Source of the DNA: Vesta saturnalis | Lineage: Eukaryota; Arthropoda; Insecta; Coleoptera; Lampyridae | Reading direction: 5' to 3' | Assembly: GCA_036346205.1 (NCBI GenBank) | Contig: JARFJB010002197.1 | Span: 438,501-502,500, forward strand | DNA length: 64,000 nucleotides | Shown here: one piece after another, positions 1 through 11,245 of the stretch | Layout of the letters: every line of letters begins with the position of its first letter | Numbering within the stretch: position 1 is the first letter of the stretch | Notes under the pieces: model-generated | The model's database searches: none | Told to the model about the DNA's origin: nothing | What the model saw: the letters and a program-made list of their open reading frames with translations, nothing else | Position numbers and translations under genes: made by a program

Positions 1-1800
1 TTGATTCTATGCACGGTTTTCGAGATTGAGTATTAAGAGTTGGTCTTAATTTTCACCCCCTTTGACAGCAGCTCGATCACATATTATTTTTTTATCTTTA
101 TTATTCATCAGTTAGTAATATAATCTGAAAATGTCAACTTCATCCTATGCAGGGTTTTCGGGATCGAGTATTAAGAGTTGGTGTTAATTCTCAACACCCC
201 TTTGACGGCAGCTACATCACATATTATTTTTTTATCTTTATTATTAATTAGTTAGTAATATAAGCTGAAAATGTCAACTTGATACTATGGACGGTTTTCG
301 ACATCGAGGATTAAGGGTGCTCATAATTTTCACCCTCTTTGACGGCAGCTCCATCACATTATTTTTTGTCTTCATTATTAATTAGCTAGTAATATTATCT
401 GAAAATGTTAACTTGATACTATTCGCGGATTTCGAGATCGAGGATTAAGGGTTGGTCTCAATTTTCACCCCCTTAGACGGCAGCTCCATCGCATATTATT
501 TTTTTGTCTTTATTATTAATTAGTTAGTAATATTATCTGAGAATGTCAACTTAATACTATGCATGGTTTTCGAAATCTAGTATTAAGGGTTGGTCTTAAT
601 TTTCACCGCCGTAGACGGCATCTCGATCACATATTATTCTTTATCTTTATTGTTAATTAGATAGTAATATTATCTGAAAATTTCAACTTGATACCATGCA
701 CGGTTTTTCGAGATCGAGAATTAAGGGTTGGTCTCAATTTTCGCCCTTTTAGACGGCAGCTCCATCACATATTATTTTTTTATCTTTATTAATAATTAGT
801 TGGTATTATAATCTCGAAATGTCAACTTGATACTATGCACGGTTTTCGAAATCGAGGATTAGGGGTTAATCTTATTTTCAGCCCCTTTGACGGCAGCTCC
901 ATTACATTATTTTTTTATCTTTATTATTAATTAGTTAGTAATATAATCTGAAAATGTCAACTTGATACTATGCAGGGTTTTCGAGATCGAGGGTTAAGGG
1001 TTGGTCTCAATTTTCACCCCCTGAGACGGCAGCTCCGTCAGATATTATTTTTTTATCTTTATTATTAATTAGTTAGTAATATAAACTGAAAATGTCAACT
1101 TGATACTATGCACGGTTTTAGAAATCGAGTATTAAGGGTTGGTCTTAATTTTCACCCATTTTGACGGCAGCTCCATCGCATTTTTTATCTTTATTATTCA
1201 TTAGTTAGTAATATAATCTGAAAATGTCAACTTGATTCTATGCACGGTTTTCGAGATCGAGTATTAAGGGTTGGTCTTAATTTTCACCCTCTTTGACGGC
1301 AGCTCCATCACATATTATTTTTTTATCTTTATTATTCATTAGTTAGTAATATCTGAAAATGTTAACTTGATACTATGCACGGTTTCCGAGATCGAGAATT
1401 AAGGGCTGGTTTCAGTTTTCGCCCCCTTTGACGACAGCTCCATCAAATATTATTTTTTTAGCTTTATTATTCATTAGTTAGTAATATAATCTGAGAATGT
1501 CAACTTGATACTATGCACGGTTTTCGACTTCGAGTTAGTAATGTAATCTGAAAATGTCAACTTGATACTATGCACGGTTTTCGAGATCGAGTATTAAGGG
1601 TTGGTCTTAATTTTCACCCCCTTTTAAGGTAACTCTCATGACTTATAATTTTTTATCTGTATTATTAATTGGTTAATAATATTATCTGAAAATGTCAACT
1701 TGATACTATGCACGGTTTTCGAGATCGAGTATTAAGGGTTGCTCGTAATTTTCACCCCCTTAGACGGCAGCTCCATCACATATTGTTTTACCTTCATCTG
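1..1800. repeat. Tandem satellite, ~137-bp unit, about 13 copies
   Basis: A unit containing a core like ctatgcacggttttcgaga recurs near 7, 143, 283, 417, 557, 693, 832, 969, 1106, 1237, 1373, 1512, 1568 and 1705. Spacing is 131-140 bp except for one 56-bp truncated unit between 1512 and 1568. Each unit also carries a gacggcagctccatcac segment and a T-rich stretch. Units differ by point changes and small indels. The array continues past the left edge, so its full length is unknown. I see no coding potential. Confidence 0.95.
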
Positions 1801-1811
1801 AAATTGTCATC

Positions 1812-2360
1812 TTGCGTGGGCTGCAAATTACTTTATTTATAAGTTACTGTGACTTTGGTAATCATCGGAAAAACTGGCCGCTCTTTTCACACCGATATTT
1901 TTTGGTAGTAATGTCCCTACTCTCGCATTATGACCATGTTCTTAAAGATTTAATAGACCGGCCACAAGGTTCTACTAAACACCTAAGCCCAACAAGTCAA
2001 CACAATTTAATAAACTTGTTAGGATCTCAGTTTCAAACAGATTTTTTTACCGAAATTAAAGAATCACCCTTTTTTTTCTCTGATAATAGACACTACTCAG
2101 GATATTTCAAAAATTGATCAATTAAGCTTCGTGTTTCGTTTCGTTAAAATAATTGAGAGACGAAAATAACCTTCCCATCGAAATTAAGATAGAGGAATTA
2201 AAAATTATTATTAATTAATTAATTAATAATAAATTTTAATTAAACATTTACCTTTGAACTTATTCGTTCATAACAAAAACTTATTATAAGATAGAGGAGG
2301 TTTTTACTGGATTTCATCCTGTCAAAGACCACAGTGCTGCTGGATTAGAACTAATATTTA
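1812..2360 (+). pseudogene. hAT-like DUF4371 (ZMYM1-type) transposase, 5' fragment
   Basis: The first ~75 codons read like the start of the DUF4371 domain of hAT-derived proteins (zinc finger MYM-type protein 1 relatives): a leucine-rich segment with LLSHYDHVLKDLI, then LSPTSQHNLINLLG and EIKESPFFF. A +1 shift near 2085 is needed to continue with DTTQDISKIDQLSFVFRFV, the motif that follows in this family. After an AT-rich gap (2161-2296), a further segment encodes FTGFHPVKDHSAAGLE. The reading then stops at the edge of the P-like element at 2361. Stops, the shift and the AT-rich gap show it is dead. Family assignment is by motif recall. Confidence 0.7.
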
Positions 2361-3608
2361 GGGCCGGTTGTTCAATAGTGGTTTAAACGATCGTTTAAGT
2401 AATCTGCGGATTATGCTAATCCATGGTTTAAACTTTCGAGCGTTGTTCAATTTCATTTAAACTGTAGATTAGTTATTCTATGTTTAATGTAGGTTGTTAG
2501 TGACAAAATCACTGCAGCTGTCAAACATCAACAGAATACACTAAAATGTAACTAGGATAGGATTCCTTTGTTAGATACTTTCACGTGCTTTCCATTGTTT
2601 ACAGTTGTAAAATAAGAGAAGATACGTTTAATTAAACTATTTAATTTATCGTATTACAATTAAATTTCCGCAGGTAGCAGCATTGTTTATTACATGATTT
2701 CTAAAAAGGAATTGATCATACATAACTATTATGTTTTTAAAATAAATCAGTTATACCTTTCAGTCTTTGATGAAATTTATTCAACAATACGATCATGAAT
2801 CATTGTTACGGCCTCTTTAGATAGTCTAATCTCACTATAAATTCACTGTCAGTCCACTTTTTAAGATGATTAGGCTAATCTCGAATTGTTTTCGTTGTTC
2901 CCGGTTGATTAACAATATCAACTGATTCCAAAAAATCCTTGTCTCGCTGAAAGGTTCCTCTAAATAATTATAATATCCCATTTTTATTAAGCACGTGTAA
3001 TCGCTATTCGAGGTGCGTCGACAAATAAACACACTTTTTGAGGTTAAGTTTCTCGTTTAACGCGCTGAAATGGTCGCAACCGATGGTTTAAGTAAAACCA
3101 CGAGTTATGCTCCGTTTAAGCACTAAGGGACCATTGAACATAGATACCCCCCCCTAGATTGGTAACCACTGTATTAACTAACGGAATAATTTTCAGCGCC
3201 TCCAGTGGATGCAGGGGAAAGTAAATGTTAAAAGCGGATAATTTAAAGTTACTTTGCTACTAGTATTACCAGTTTGCACTGTTGAGTTTAAAGTGTATTT
3301 AATGTTTAACGTTTAATTAACACAGGTACAATAATTATCATAATTGTATCCATGGTAATTTAACTTAACATTCTACACAATTTAAAAATTACAGTGCATA
3401 GTTTCAATTTGTTAAAATTCATTTAAAATGAAACAACATGTGATTCAGAGAGAGGTTATACTTATTTTATAATAACATTATGCCTATAGTTAACAAAAGC
3501 TATATATAATATCTTTATTCATAATTATGCATAATTAACTATTTTACAAAAAAAAAAGACTTTCATTTTATGTACCCCTATTGCACTTAATTCTAATCCT
3601 ATAAACTG

Positions 3609-4133
3609 CAGTGGAACCTCAATAACTCGAACCTGAAGGGGGTGGGTTTAAAATTTGAGATATCAAGTTTTTCGAGTAACCAAGGTTTGAGTTATCAAGG
3701 TAAAACAAGCAAAAAGTCAAGATATCAAGGTTCAGTATTCCCCCGTGAAAATGCTTGTGTCACCTCTATAACTCGAAGTTTTACGTGTTTGACCTCTATA
3801 ACTCGAATTGGTGAAAGTGCCTTTAACTACATAGGTTTACCGGTAAACAAAACATGCTTTTGTAAACCAGCAGCCCAGAGTTATAACTTCGAATAATAGA
3901 GGTCACTCCAGAGGAAATTTGACTTATGGAGGTAAACTTCGACTTGTAAAGGTTCATAATTAAAACAATTTCGAGTCACAGAGGTTTTATAATTATGATT
4001 AAAAGTTGCTTAAAATTCGACTTATCAAGGTTGTAATTTAGAGGCAATTTCAGCATTGAGGGTTATGGAGATTCCAAGGGGATTTTATCAAGGAATTCGA
4101 GATATCAAGGTTCGAGCTATCGAGGTTGTACTG
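3609..4133. mobile_element. pogo/Tigger-type MITE inside the P-like element
   Basis: The left end starts cagtggaacctcaataactcgaacc; read inward, the right end starts cagtacaacctcgatagctcgaacc. These are ~25-bp inverted repeats of the Tc1/mariner pogo (Tigger) style. A TA follows the right end; the left TA is not intact. The interior is built largely from short variants of the same words (tcaaggttcgagatatc, cctctataactcgaa), in both orientations. It encodes no transposase, so it is non-autonomous. Confidence 0.7.
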
Positions 4134-4698
4134 TATCAATTAATTAATGTCAATATATACATTATGTTATAATTAATAATAATTTTTAATAATATATTCA
4201 GCTGCCTATTTTCATTTAATTCATTAATATAATAGTATTTTAAATTCCATTTAAAAGAAGTAAAATGAAATTTATGCAAATAAATTTTCAATTCTGTTTT
4301 CGCTTATCTTTTTTACGCTTTTTTAATATAGATTTCTGGCTTGAATCTTAATAGGATCGATAAAAACTGTATTTTTATTCTTCAAGAATCTGACAAATTT
4401 TTCATCTTTTCTTAATAACACGTTATTCACAGATTTGCACCAATAATACAATATACAATACATCGTATGATTACTGTTGGAATCAAAGTACTAATGAATT
4501 TGTGTTTTGTACAGTTTAGTACATTAAAATTTGTTTCTTTTGAAATTATGTCAAACAAAAAATGAAACAAATTGACTTTATGACAATTTGTGGGAATTAA
4601 GTAAAACACCCTTGATAATGACTGATTTGTAACAAAATACAAAAAGCTGGCAGGATTTATTAAATTACATTGTGTATATTGTTTAGCCTGAATAACTC

Positions 4699-7037
4699 CT
4701 AGATCACATCGCCATTGGAATGTAATAATACATGTTTACAAAATTCACACTGACTTGTTCTTTTTAAAACTTTTCGGGCGACAAAACCAGCTATGTAGGC
4801 TACAGTCGATTTTGCAATTCGCGTTGTCCTCGCATTTAAAACAATTGTAGGCACAGTTCTTCCATCATGTTCCCAATCTAATGAGCGAATTCCAGAAATA
4901 AATTTACCTGTTAAAAAACATCTTAAATTATCTAAAGCCCCTATACTAAAATCATTTTTACAGGAGGAGTTGTAACAAATTTTTGTTTATGTGAATTCCA
5001 AAATTTCATTTTCTCTAATTTTTTTATAGAATTCATCCAGAAATATTCATGTTGTGAAGTTTCTGTTACTCCTCCTTTTAACACTTTACTTTTAGGTGCA
5101 ACTTTAGTACCACCATTTGAACTATCAAATAATTGATCCATAAATAATATAAAATCTCCTGTATCACCTGCTTCTTTCTCTAGTTTATATTCACTACTGG
5201 TATTTAAAAGTAAAATAAATAAATCAGGTTATGACTTGATAAAAATTCTTACCCCACTGAGAAATGCGTTTAATTAATGAGCCAACTTGGTGACTGACTG
5301 AAGACTTGCGCCATTAAAGAGACCTTCATTTTGTTCATTTTATATGCAAATATATGTGCATCACTCAATTTTGTACATAAAGGGGTGTCGTCCATTGTAT
5401 CCAGCATGTAAAATTGCTCGATATGTTTCCATTTTGCAATTTTCTTGCATCCATTTTCTTCAAACTGTAAATCTTTCGTAAGAAGATTATTTCTAATACC
5501 TTTAAATAGATGTGGTACATCGTACAGTGGTGTTATCTCTACACTGTTAACAAGAAAACCGAAATATTTGCTTTCGACACCATTTCTTAAACATTCTGCT
5601 GACGTTTCTGTCAAAATTCATTAATAGCTGCTACATTGGGCCCACCTTGATCACAGACGGTCGCTACCTCTTCAAGTCCTATATTTTGACAAGCACTTAT
5701 AACTTCTTTTATCAATTGTTTAAGCTTTACACTTTTAGTAGGACCACTACTAAACGTACAGCAAAACGGATGTTTCCATTGTCTATGAATGCCTTTAATC
5801 ATAAAAATATTTACATGATTGACTATATTTGGTCTTCTATGCTTCCCATCATCTTCTAAACCATCAATAAAATCTACTTTCCTGTTGTATGATAATGATG
5901 ATGACAAAGCCATTTTGTCAAAGATTACTGCACATATTTTGTCCTTTGCGTCCTTCAGCTTTGACACGGTCAATTTTAAACTATCAACAATATGGTTATT
6001 AATTCCTGGACGCAATGGAATGTGATTAAGGAGATTTGTTAAAGTTTTCCGGGATGGTAAGCAAAATATTGTAGAAAGTAGGCGATATCCTTTCCCACTT
6101 GCTTTAAATATTGTTAATGACCGCACTTTTTCGTCTAAAGCGAATTTTCGGCCCTTAGGTTTAAGATTTTGATTTTTCACCTGTTGCATGATCAATGTAT
6201 GTGTTGGTTCATTAACCCTCTCCATTAACTGGGTGAAATTAGAGTTGTTCACAATCTTTTCGGCATTAGCCAATCTTGTTTTTAGATTTTTAAGTTTGCT
6301 GTTTATTCTTGTTTTTTTTTTGTCACCATTCACACAACATTTTGTAAAAATTTTGACATTTTGGTGTCAAATTTGCTTCCCTAGTAACATTTACCGATTG
6401 TAAAATACCTCGTCTTCTTTTTGCTCTAAACATTACGTTAATTTCACAACTTAATATAAAAACGGTAATTGATTATCTTATACAGTTATTGGGGGATTAC
6501 TCTGAGCACCAGGACTCTCTGACGAAGTTCCAGTCTTACTGATTTCAGCAATTCCAGATGGTCCAGGTAACGAGTTTGGCTTCATCGACAGTGAAGTTAA
6601 CTCGTCAGATTGATCAATAATGGATGGTACGTAAATCTGCAAATCCATATCATCTTTCACTGCATGGAACATCGATGGAGTAGAATTTTCTGACCTTGCA
6701 CGTTGTTCAAGTCTGTTGTCTCCCTCCACTTCTACAACTCCAAAAATTAAACAATTTTTAAGAATTAATTTCCAAATAAACTATTGACCATGACTAACCT
6801 GGTAAATACAATGTAGGGACGGCGTCTTTACGGAACCCTCTTCTTGTTCCTACTACTAAAAATTCAGAAGGAAAATACCTATTACACGCATAATATGAAC
6901 AATAAAGTTCATCAGGAGTTAAGTCTTTTAAACATGGTGCATTTATGTTGTTAATTCACATTTTTAATAACGTTTCATCTTTTAGAAACCTATGCATTTT
7001 TGATGACCGATCATTGCAATTAGGTCACAACACTTAT
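4699..7037 (-). pseudogene. THAP-domain P-element transposase, broken
   Basis: Read on the minus strand. Exon A (about 7037-6799) encodes a C2CH THAP finger: MHRFLKDETLL, then FPSEF, then the closing FRKDAVPTLYLP. The first zinc cysteine is now TGA, and a tryptophan position is also TGA. A CAG/GTTAGT donor at 6798 pairs with an acceptor at 6732; exon B (6731-6484) is a linker. A third exon starts at 6425 and has an in-frame TAG. The P-type core follows (about 6333-5611: SRKTLTNLLNHIPLRPGIN, VIFDKMALSSSLSYNRK, CDQGGPNVAAIN). It is frameshifted at 5611, then continues with LYDVPHLFKGIRNNLL. C-terminal pieces are at 5141-4941 and 4940-4699, ending at a TAG. THAP9 and P transposases share this order. 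Confidence 0.85.
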
Positions 7038-7433
7038 TTTTATAAGGACCGATTGTTAAAGCATCCAATGCAATTAGAAAACAGATGTACTCCACGCCTC
7101 ACTTAAATTTATTTACTTACAACAAACAACCAAACAATTTTAAACAATCCTAGAGCACTAGTAAACGATCAGGTTGTGTTATGAAATTACAAATACAAAT
7201 ATGACACGTGATCGCCGTGATTCGTGAATTTTCATGCAGTGCCATACAACGGTTGCAGGGAAAACTATTATTCACTATTACAACCATTAAATTTATTGCC
7301 TGATACTTCCATATAGCTTTCTCATCTAGAGGAGGTTTATCTATGTCATTGTACAACAAACAAGTGCAGTTTAAACTACGGATTAAGTTAAATGACGTTT
7401 AAAGGGACTTAAACCACCATTGTCAACCGACCC

Positions 7434-7560
7434 TTAGAGAGTTGAAGCACTATGATATTTTATTTTGTAAAAATTAGAGAACGTCGATCATCATAACGAT
7501 AATGGTTGAAAAACAATATCCTGTAAATGGAGGTTATGAAGTATTAGTCAAATGAAAATT
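7434..7560 (+). pseudogene. Probable continuation of the hAT-like DUF4371 gene
   Basis: Immediately right of the P-like element, + strand codons read ELKHYDI and, after a stop and shift, MVEKQYPVNGGYEVLV. This resembles the DUF4371 stretch after the GL(A/E) motif, where a CRGQ..DNA..M.GKY.GVQ pattern is expected. It is short and decayed. The position, exactly across the insertion from the 5' fragment, supports it more than the residues do. Confidence 0.4.
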
Positions 7561-8950
7561 AAATTCATATGCATACAAAACAAATTGATTTCGCGTTTAT
7601 AGGTTTACTGTTTCTACTACATTTGCTTATTCAATACCGTATGTCGATTTCGTCAAATGCACTATGAATGTTCACTATCCGTATTTAATTCACTGTTTTA
7701 TATGAGAAGACGGTATAAACGAATTGGATAGCCAAATTCATAAATTAATGACGTAGCGGTAAGCACTCCTGGCGACGATAATAACATGTATGCGGCAGAT
7801 TTACGAAGTCTTCCTTTCCAGGATTAAACGTTTATAATTTATTTGTTTGTATGAATGAGATCACAAATTCTGTTTTTGTTGTTTATAGTGCCATTTTTTT
7901 TCTTTTTGCCTTTTCCTTTTCAATATAATTTATAAAACATATTAGAAAGCATTGTACTTGTAAGTACATAAATCAATAGATTTATGTACTTACAAGTTTA
8001 ATAATATAAATTAGTATTGATTATTTACAATAAACAGAAATTAAAGTTATTTAAAACATGTCTCACTAAAACTTGCCTTCAAGGGCTCCTATAACGAGAT
8101 TATTGGTGAAATTACCGCAGAAACTTATAGAATCTTCCAAAACAATTTGATACCTTAGGTTGTGTGGATTGCATTCTCATCAAACACACTGCTATAAGAT
8201 ACTCTCGAAAAAGTATCATCCCCTAGTATTGAAATAGGAATCCAATATAATGAAATTAAGTGCTCAAAATTGCGCTTCAATAATTTCGTATGTTGATAAA
8301 AATATCAGTAGTATTAAACTTAATTACGAGTTAAAAGCTTTAAAACTAAACAAACTCAAAACGAAATTTATGTTTATATACATCAATAATGTTTTATTAA
8401 GGTTTTTAATTCAATTTGAACCACTTTCAGAATTTACGGCTGTACTAAATATTATGTGTTAATAATAAATGCCGCCAATATTAATCAAATAAAAAATGAT
8501 TTGATTTCAGACCGGAACGTAAAATATAATTGTAGTAAAATCTGAATGCTATAAAAAAAAAATTTGAAAGATCAGGAAACGATTCTAAAAAGAAGTGGAA
8601 TGTATCCAATTCATTCCTATGAAATAAAAAACTCATTAGGAAAGTAGCATTTTTATATTATTATTTAATCATAAAAATACAAGGTAGACTCATTCAATTT
8701 CCATTTTAAAGGACTGATTTTGATACACATTTTTATTTACGTAAGTTTTCGATTGAAAAATGTTTGATTAATAAATAATTATTCACCAGATCTATAGCTA
8801 CGTTCTAAATGATTTGGATAAATATATTTCTTAAAATTACAACATTTTAAAAATGGATGACACTTGTCCCCACGCGTTAACCCACGGAATTTTTAGCCAC
8901 GCGCCTAACGCCGGATTAACATAATAAACATAAACATTTTTTATATTTTC
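7561..8950. other. AT-rich DNA with no recognised gene
   Basis: No convincing coding region or complete repeat. It contains the perfect hairpin at 7956-7997. A stretch near 8090-8200 faintly resembles a Harbinger transposase but is too weak to call. Confidence 0.5.
7956..7997. repeat. Perfect 19-bp inverted repeat with 4-nt loop
   Basis: acttgtaagtacataaatc (7956-7974) is followed by aata and then its exact reverse complement (7979-7997). No T run follows, and nothing supports a transcript. It may be a relic of a palindromic MITE. Confidence 0.85.
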
Positions 8951-8974
8951 CACGAATTTTAGCAGTGACCCTCG
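8951..8974. repeat. Solitary mariner-type terminal repeat
   Basis: Read inward on the minus strand: TA then cgagggtcactgctaaaat. This closely matches the end of the DD34D mariner at 19251 (cgaggatcactgcttaaag). No transposase is attached. Confidence 0.55.
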
Positions 8975-8975
8975 T

Positions 8976-9214
8976 ACTGTTCGAGTTTAACAATTAAAAG
9001 AATTTTGTGAGTTCGTTAATGTTGAATACCAAAAGCTGCAATTGAATACAGTAAAATCAGACCGTTAGCGTTGTTCGATAGAAAGAATATTAAAAATGTT
9101 CAAACCGTTATAGTTATTTCTCTCTGAAGAAAAATGTCCCACATTGATTCTTAATAGTTTTAAAAACATTTTTTAAGTTTGGCTATGGTTTCTTCACTCA
9201 CAAATTTCTGCATT
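8976..9214 (-). repeat. Dispersed repeat, copy 1 (inverted relative to 31302-31526)
   Basis: Its reverse complement runs ttgtgagtgaagaaaccata, then a conserved aatgtgggacatttttc block, and ends cacaaaattcttttaattgt. It aligns along its length with 31302-31526, with scattered changes. No coding capacity. Its source element is unknown. Confidence 0.7.
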
Positions 9215-9460
9215 TCATGAATGACATGGGACGCCTCAAAACCTTACCATTAACAACCACTACATCTGATTGACTAGAGAGCATAAAAACTCATGATTTT
9301 GTACCTAATTTAAAATAAATTTCTTCCTCGCCTTCCCCTTACTGAGGGGGTACATACCGTCAGACTCTTCGGGTGATGCGTATTTCATTTTTTACATAAA
9401 TGGTCTCCTTATATGTAGGTTCATGACTACAGCTGTAGAATAGTTTTTTTTTAATTTTGT

Positions 9461-11173
9461 TTAACCCTTGACTAGACGCATAATTTAAATAACATAAGTA
9501 GGCGCATGGGGTAGGAAAGGACTCCATAACTTAAAAGGTGAATAACCTTTACAAATGATTAACAAAATTGGTTATATCAGGTTCACAACTTTATTAGCTT
9601 TTAATAAACACATTTACATGTTAGGCAAACATACATACAATTTTTTTGTCCTTATTTCTTGAACACACTTCACACCGCTTTCTTTTTTTATTCACAGCAT
9701 TGTTAGATGTTGTGGGAATGTTAACGTCGAGCCTTACTTGTATTCGTTCGCGAATTTGTCGTGGAGTGGCATTTAAAGTCAGTCTTGTTAATTGATGCTC
9801 TTTCAATAACTCTACTGAGAGATTTAAAAAAAAAACCCTTCTTGTCAGCTATATTTACCAAATGGAAAAATACTGCAAGAGGCCATCTTCTGGTTCGTCG
9901 TGCAACATTGTACGAAGCACATAGCTGATCGTTTGTGTCAACACCTGCTTTTGTGTTGTTATAATACTGTACAATTTCTGGTTTTTTGCTGTTGTCTAAA
10001 TTATTTGCATCTGTATGCATAGTGGATAGTAGTAACACTGCCTTTTTTTTTTGGACATAGGACAACAAAGTCATGTTTTTTTGGAATCCATACAAAACAC
10101 TATTCACTTCTCTTCCCCTTTTTGGCTTGAATGCTGTTGGATTCTCTTTCTTATTTTTTTTAAGAGTCCCTACAAGTGTTAATTTATGATTTTAAAGCAA
10201 CCCAAGTGCTAGGAGTATGCTGGTGTACCAGTCGTCGGCAGTAATATTTCTTCCACTTCCAGAAATGTGCTCCACAAGTCCATATACAATATCTGCCGCA
10301 CTATTGCTATGATGATATATACCAACAGGTTGTTCGCCTACGTATATTTCCGTATTACTGAGATAATATGTTCTTGAGTCTACTGCAGCAAAAACTTTGA
10401 TACCATACTTATTTGGTTTCAGCGGTAAATATTGTCGAAAACTACATCGTCCGCGGAATCCTATAAGTTGCTTGTCTATGGTTACATTCTCTGACAAAAT
10501 GTAATTATTTCCAGCAGTTTTCATTTATCAAAGAAAAGAATTCTCTTATCGCACTAAGCTTGTCAGTCGTATTGCTGTCCGATCAGCTTTCTAAGTCATC
10601 GAATCGAAGGCACCTTAGAAGAAATAGGAATCTCTTAGCAGGCATTGTTTCTCGAAACATTTCAACTCCAGTGCCATCCGTTGCCCAAAGGTCCATATAG
10701 TTGAGGTGTGATCTCAAAACACCCGACATCAGAAGGAGTCCAAGAAAAGCTTCCATTTCCGACTTGTTTCATTTGCATCACGTGTTCTTACAAACCTATG
10801 TTGAATTTTTCGAATGTATTTGTTAGTACACTCGATAAGAACTTGAAATACATGTGATGTAAAAAAAAACAGTTCCAGATTTCCTTCTCAGTTTCTGCAG
10901 TTTCTGTAGGTAATACCTACATTTTTTCATATGCACAACTAGGGCATAGGGTAATTAAGCGCATGGGGTCACTTTTAACTTTTTAGATGGAATATATTAA
11001 ATAATAGTAAAACCTGATGGAATGTCTTTAAAATAACTTCATGAGGTTATGGTATTTACTAATTTAGAAGATTATGTAAAATCACAAAGAATTTTAAAGA
11101 AGAATAGAAAAGTTGTAAACTTTTTTAGAAAGTATGGGGTCATTTCTGGCCCATGCGGCTAACCAAGGGTTAA
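9461..11173 (-). mobile_element. piggyBac-like transposon with TTAA target duplications
   Basis: TTAA at 9461-9464 is followed by cccttgactagacgcat. TTAA at 11170-11173 is preceded by the inverted match (read inward, cccttggttagccgcat). A second word, gcgcatgggg, occurs below both ends, near 9503 and 10960. The 1.7-kb interior carries a minus-strand transposase relic. The perfect TTAA pair makes the boundaries secure. Confidence 0.9.
9600..10930 (-). pseudogene. piggyBac transposase, frameshifted
   Basis: The minus strand carries most of a DDD piggyBac (DDE_Tnp_1_7) transposase in pieces. The N-terminal part (about 10930-10530) keeps FLGLLLMSGVLRSHLN and FRETMPAKRFLFLLRCLRFD. The middle part (10524-10192) has VTIDKQLIGFRGRCSFRQYL and VFAAVDSRTYYLSN, with the first catalytic Asp, and ITADDWYTS, with the second. 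A shifted segment (10107-9721) carries AGVDTNDQL, with the third Asp, then RRTRRWPLAVFFHLVNIA. The end (9806-9621) encodes the cysteine-rich tail with CEVCSRNKDKK. All three acidic residues survive, but frames break near 10190, 9820 and 10525. It is non-functional but relatively young. Confidence 0.88.
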
Positions 11174-11245
11174 GTTAAAATATGAGATTTTAGTATGAGT
11201 TTCCTTTAAATTTAATTAATAAAGTCAGCCTATATTCAATCCGAA

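Larger units (their letters stand above)
2361..7433 (-). mobile_element. P-element-like DNA transposon, 5.07 kb, degenerate
   Basis: The left end begins gggccggttgttcaatagtgg; the right end, read inward, begins gggtcggttgacaatggtgg. These are matching imperfect terminal inverted repeats. The interior carries a minus-strand THAP/P-type transposase relic. The hAT-like reading frame on the left breaks at the left end and seems to resume after the right end, so the element sits inside an older hAT. No 8-bp target duplication, usual for P elements, is visible: flanks are aatattta and ttagagag. A second end-like motif near 3095-3143 (gtttaagcactaagggaccattgaac) may be a subterminal repeat or the end of a nested MITE. 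Confidence 0.8.

Noticed and set aside
2835..3032. 65-codon minus-strand open frame inside the P-like element
   Set aside because: No family resemblance and no link to the transposase reading; chance frame in AT-rich DNA.
5647..6403. Several + strand open frames opposite the P transposase
   Set aside because: They are antisense shadows of the recognisable minus-strand transposase.
8080..8200. A stretch reading LGCVDCILIKHTAI, reminiscent of a Harbinger transposase
   Set aside because: Too short, with stops around it and no second motif.
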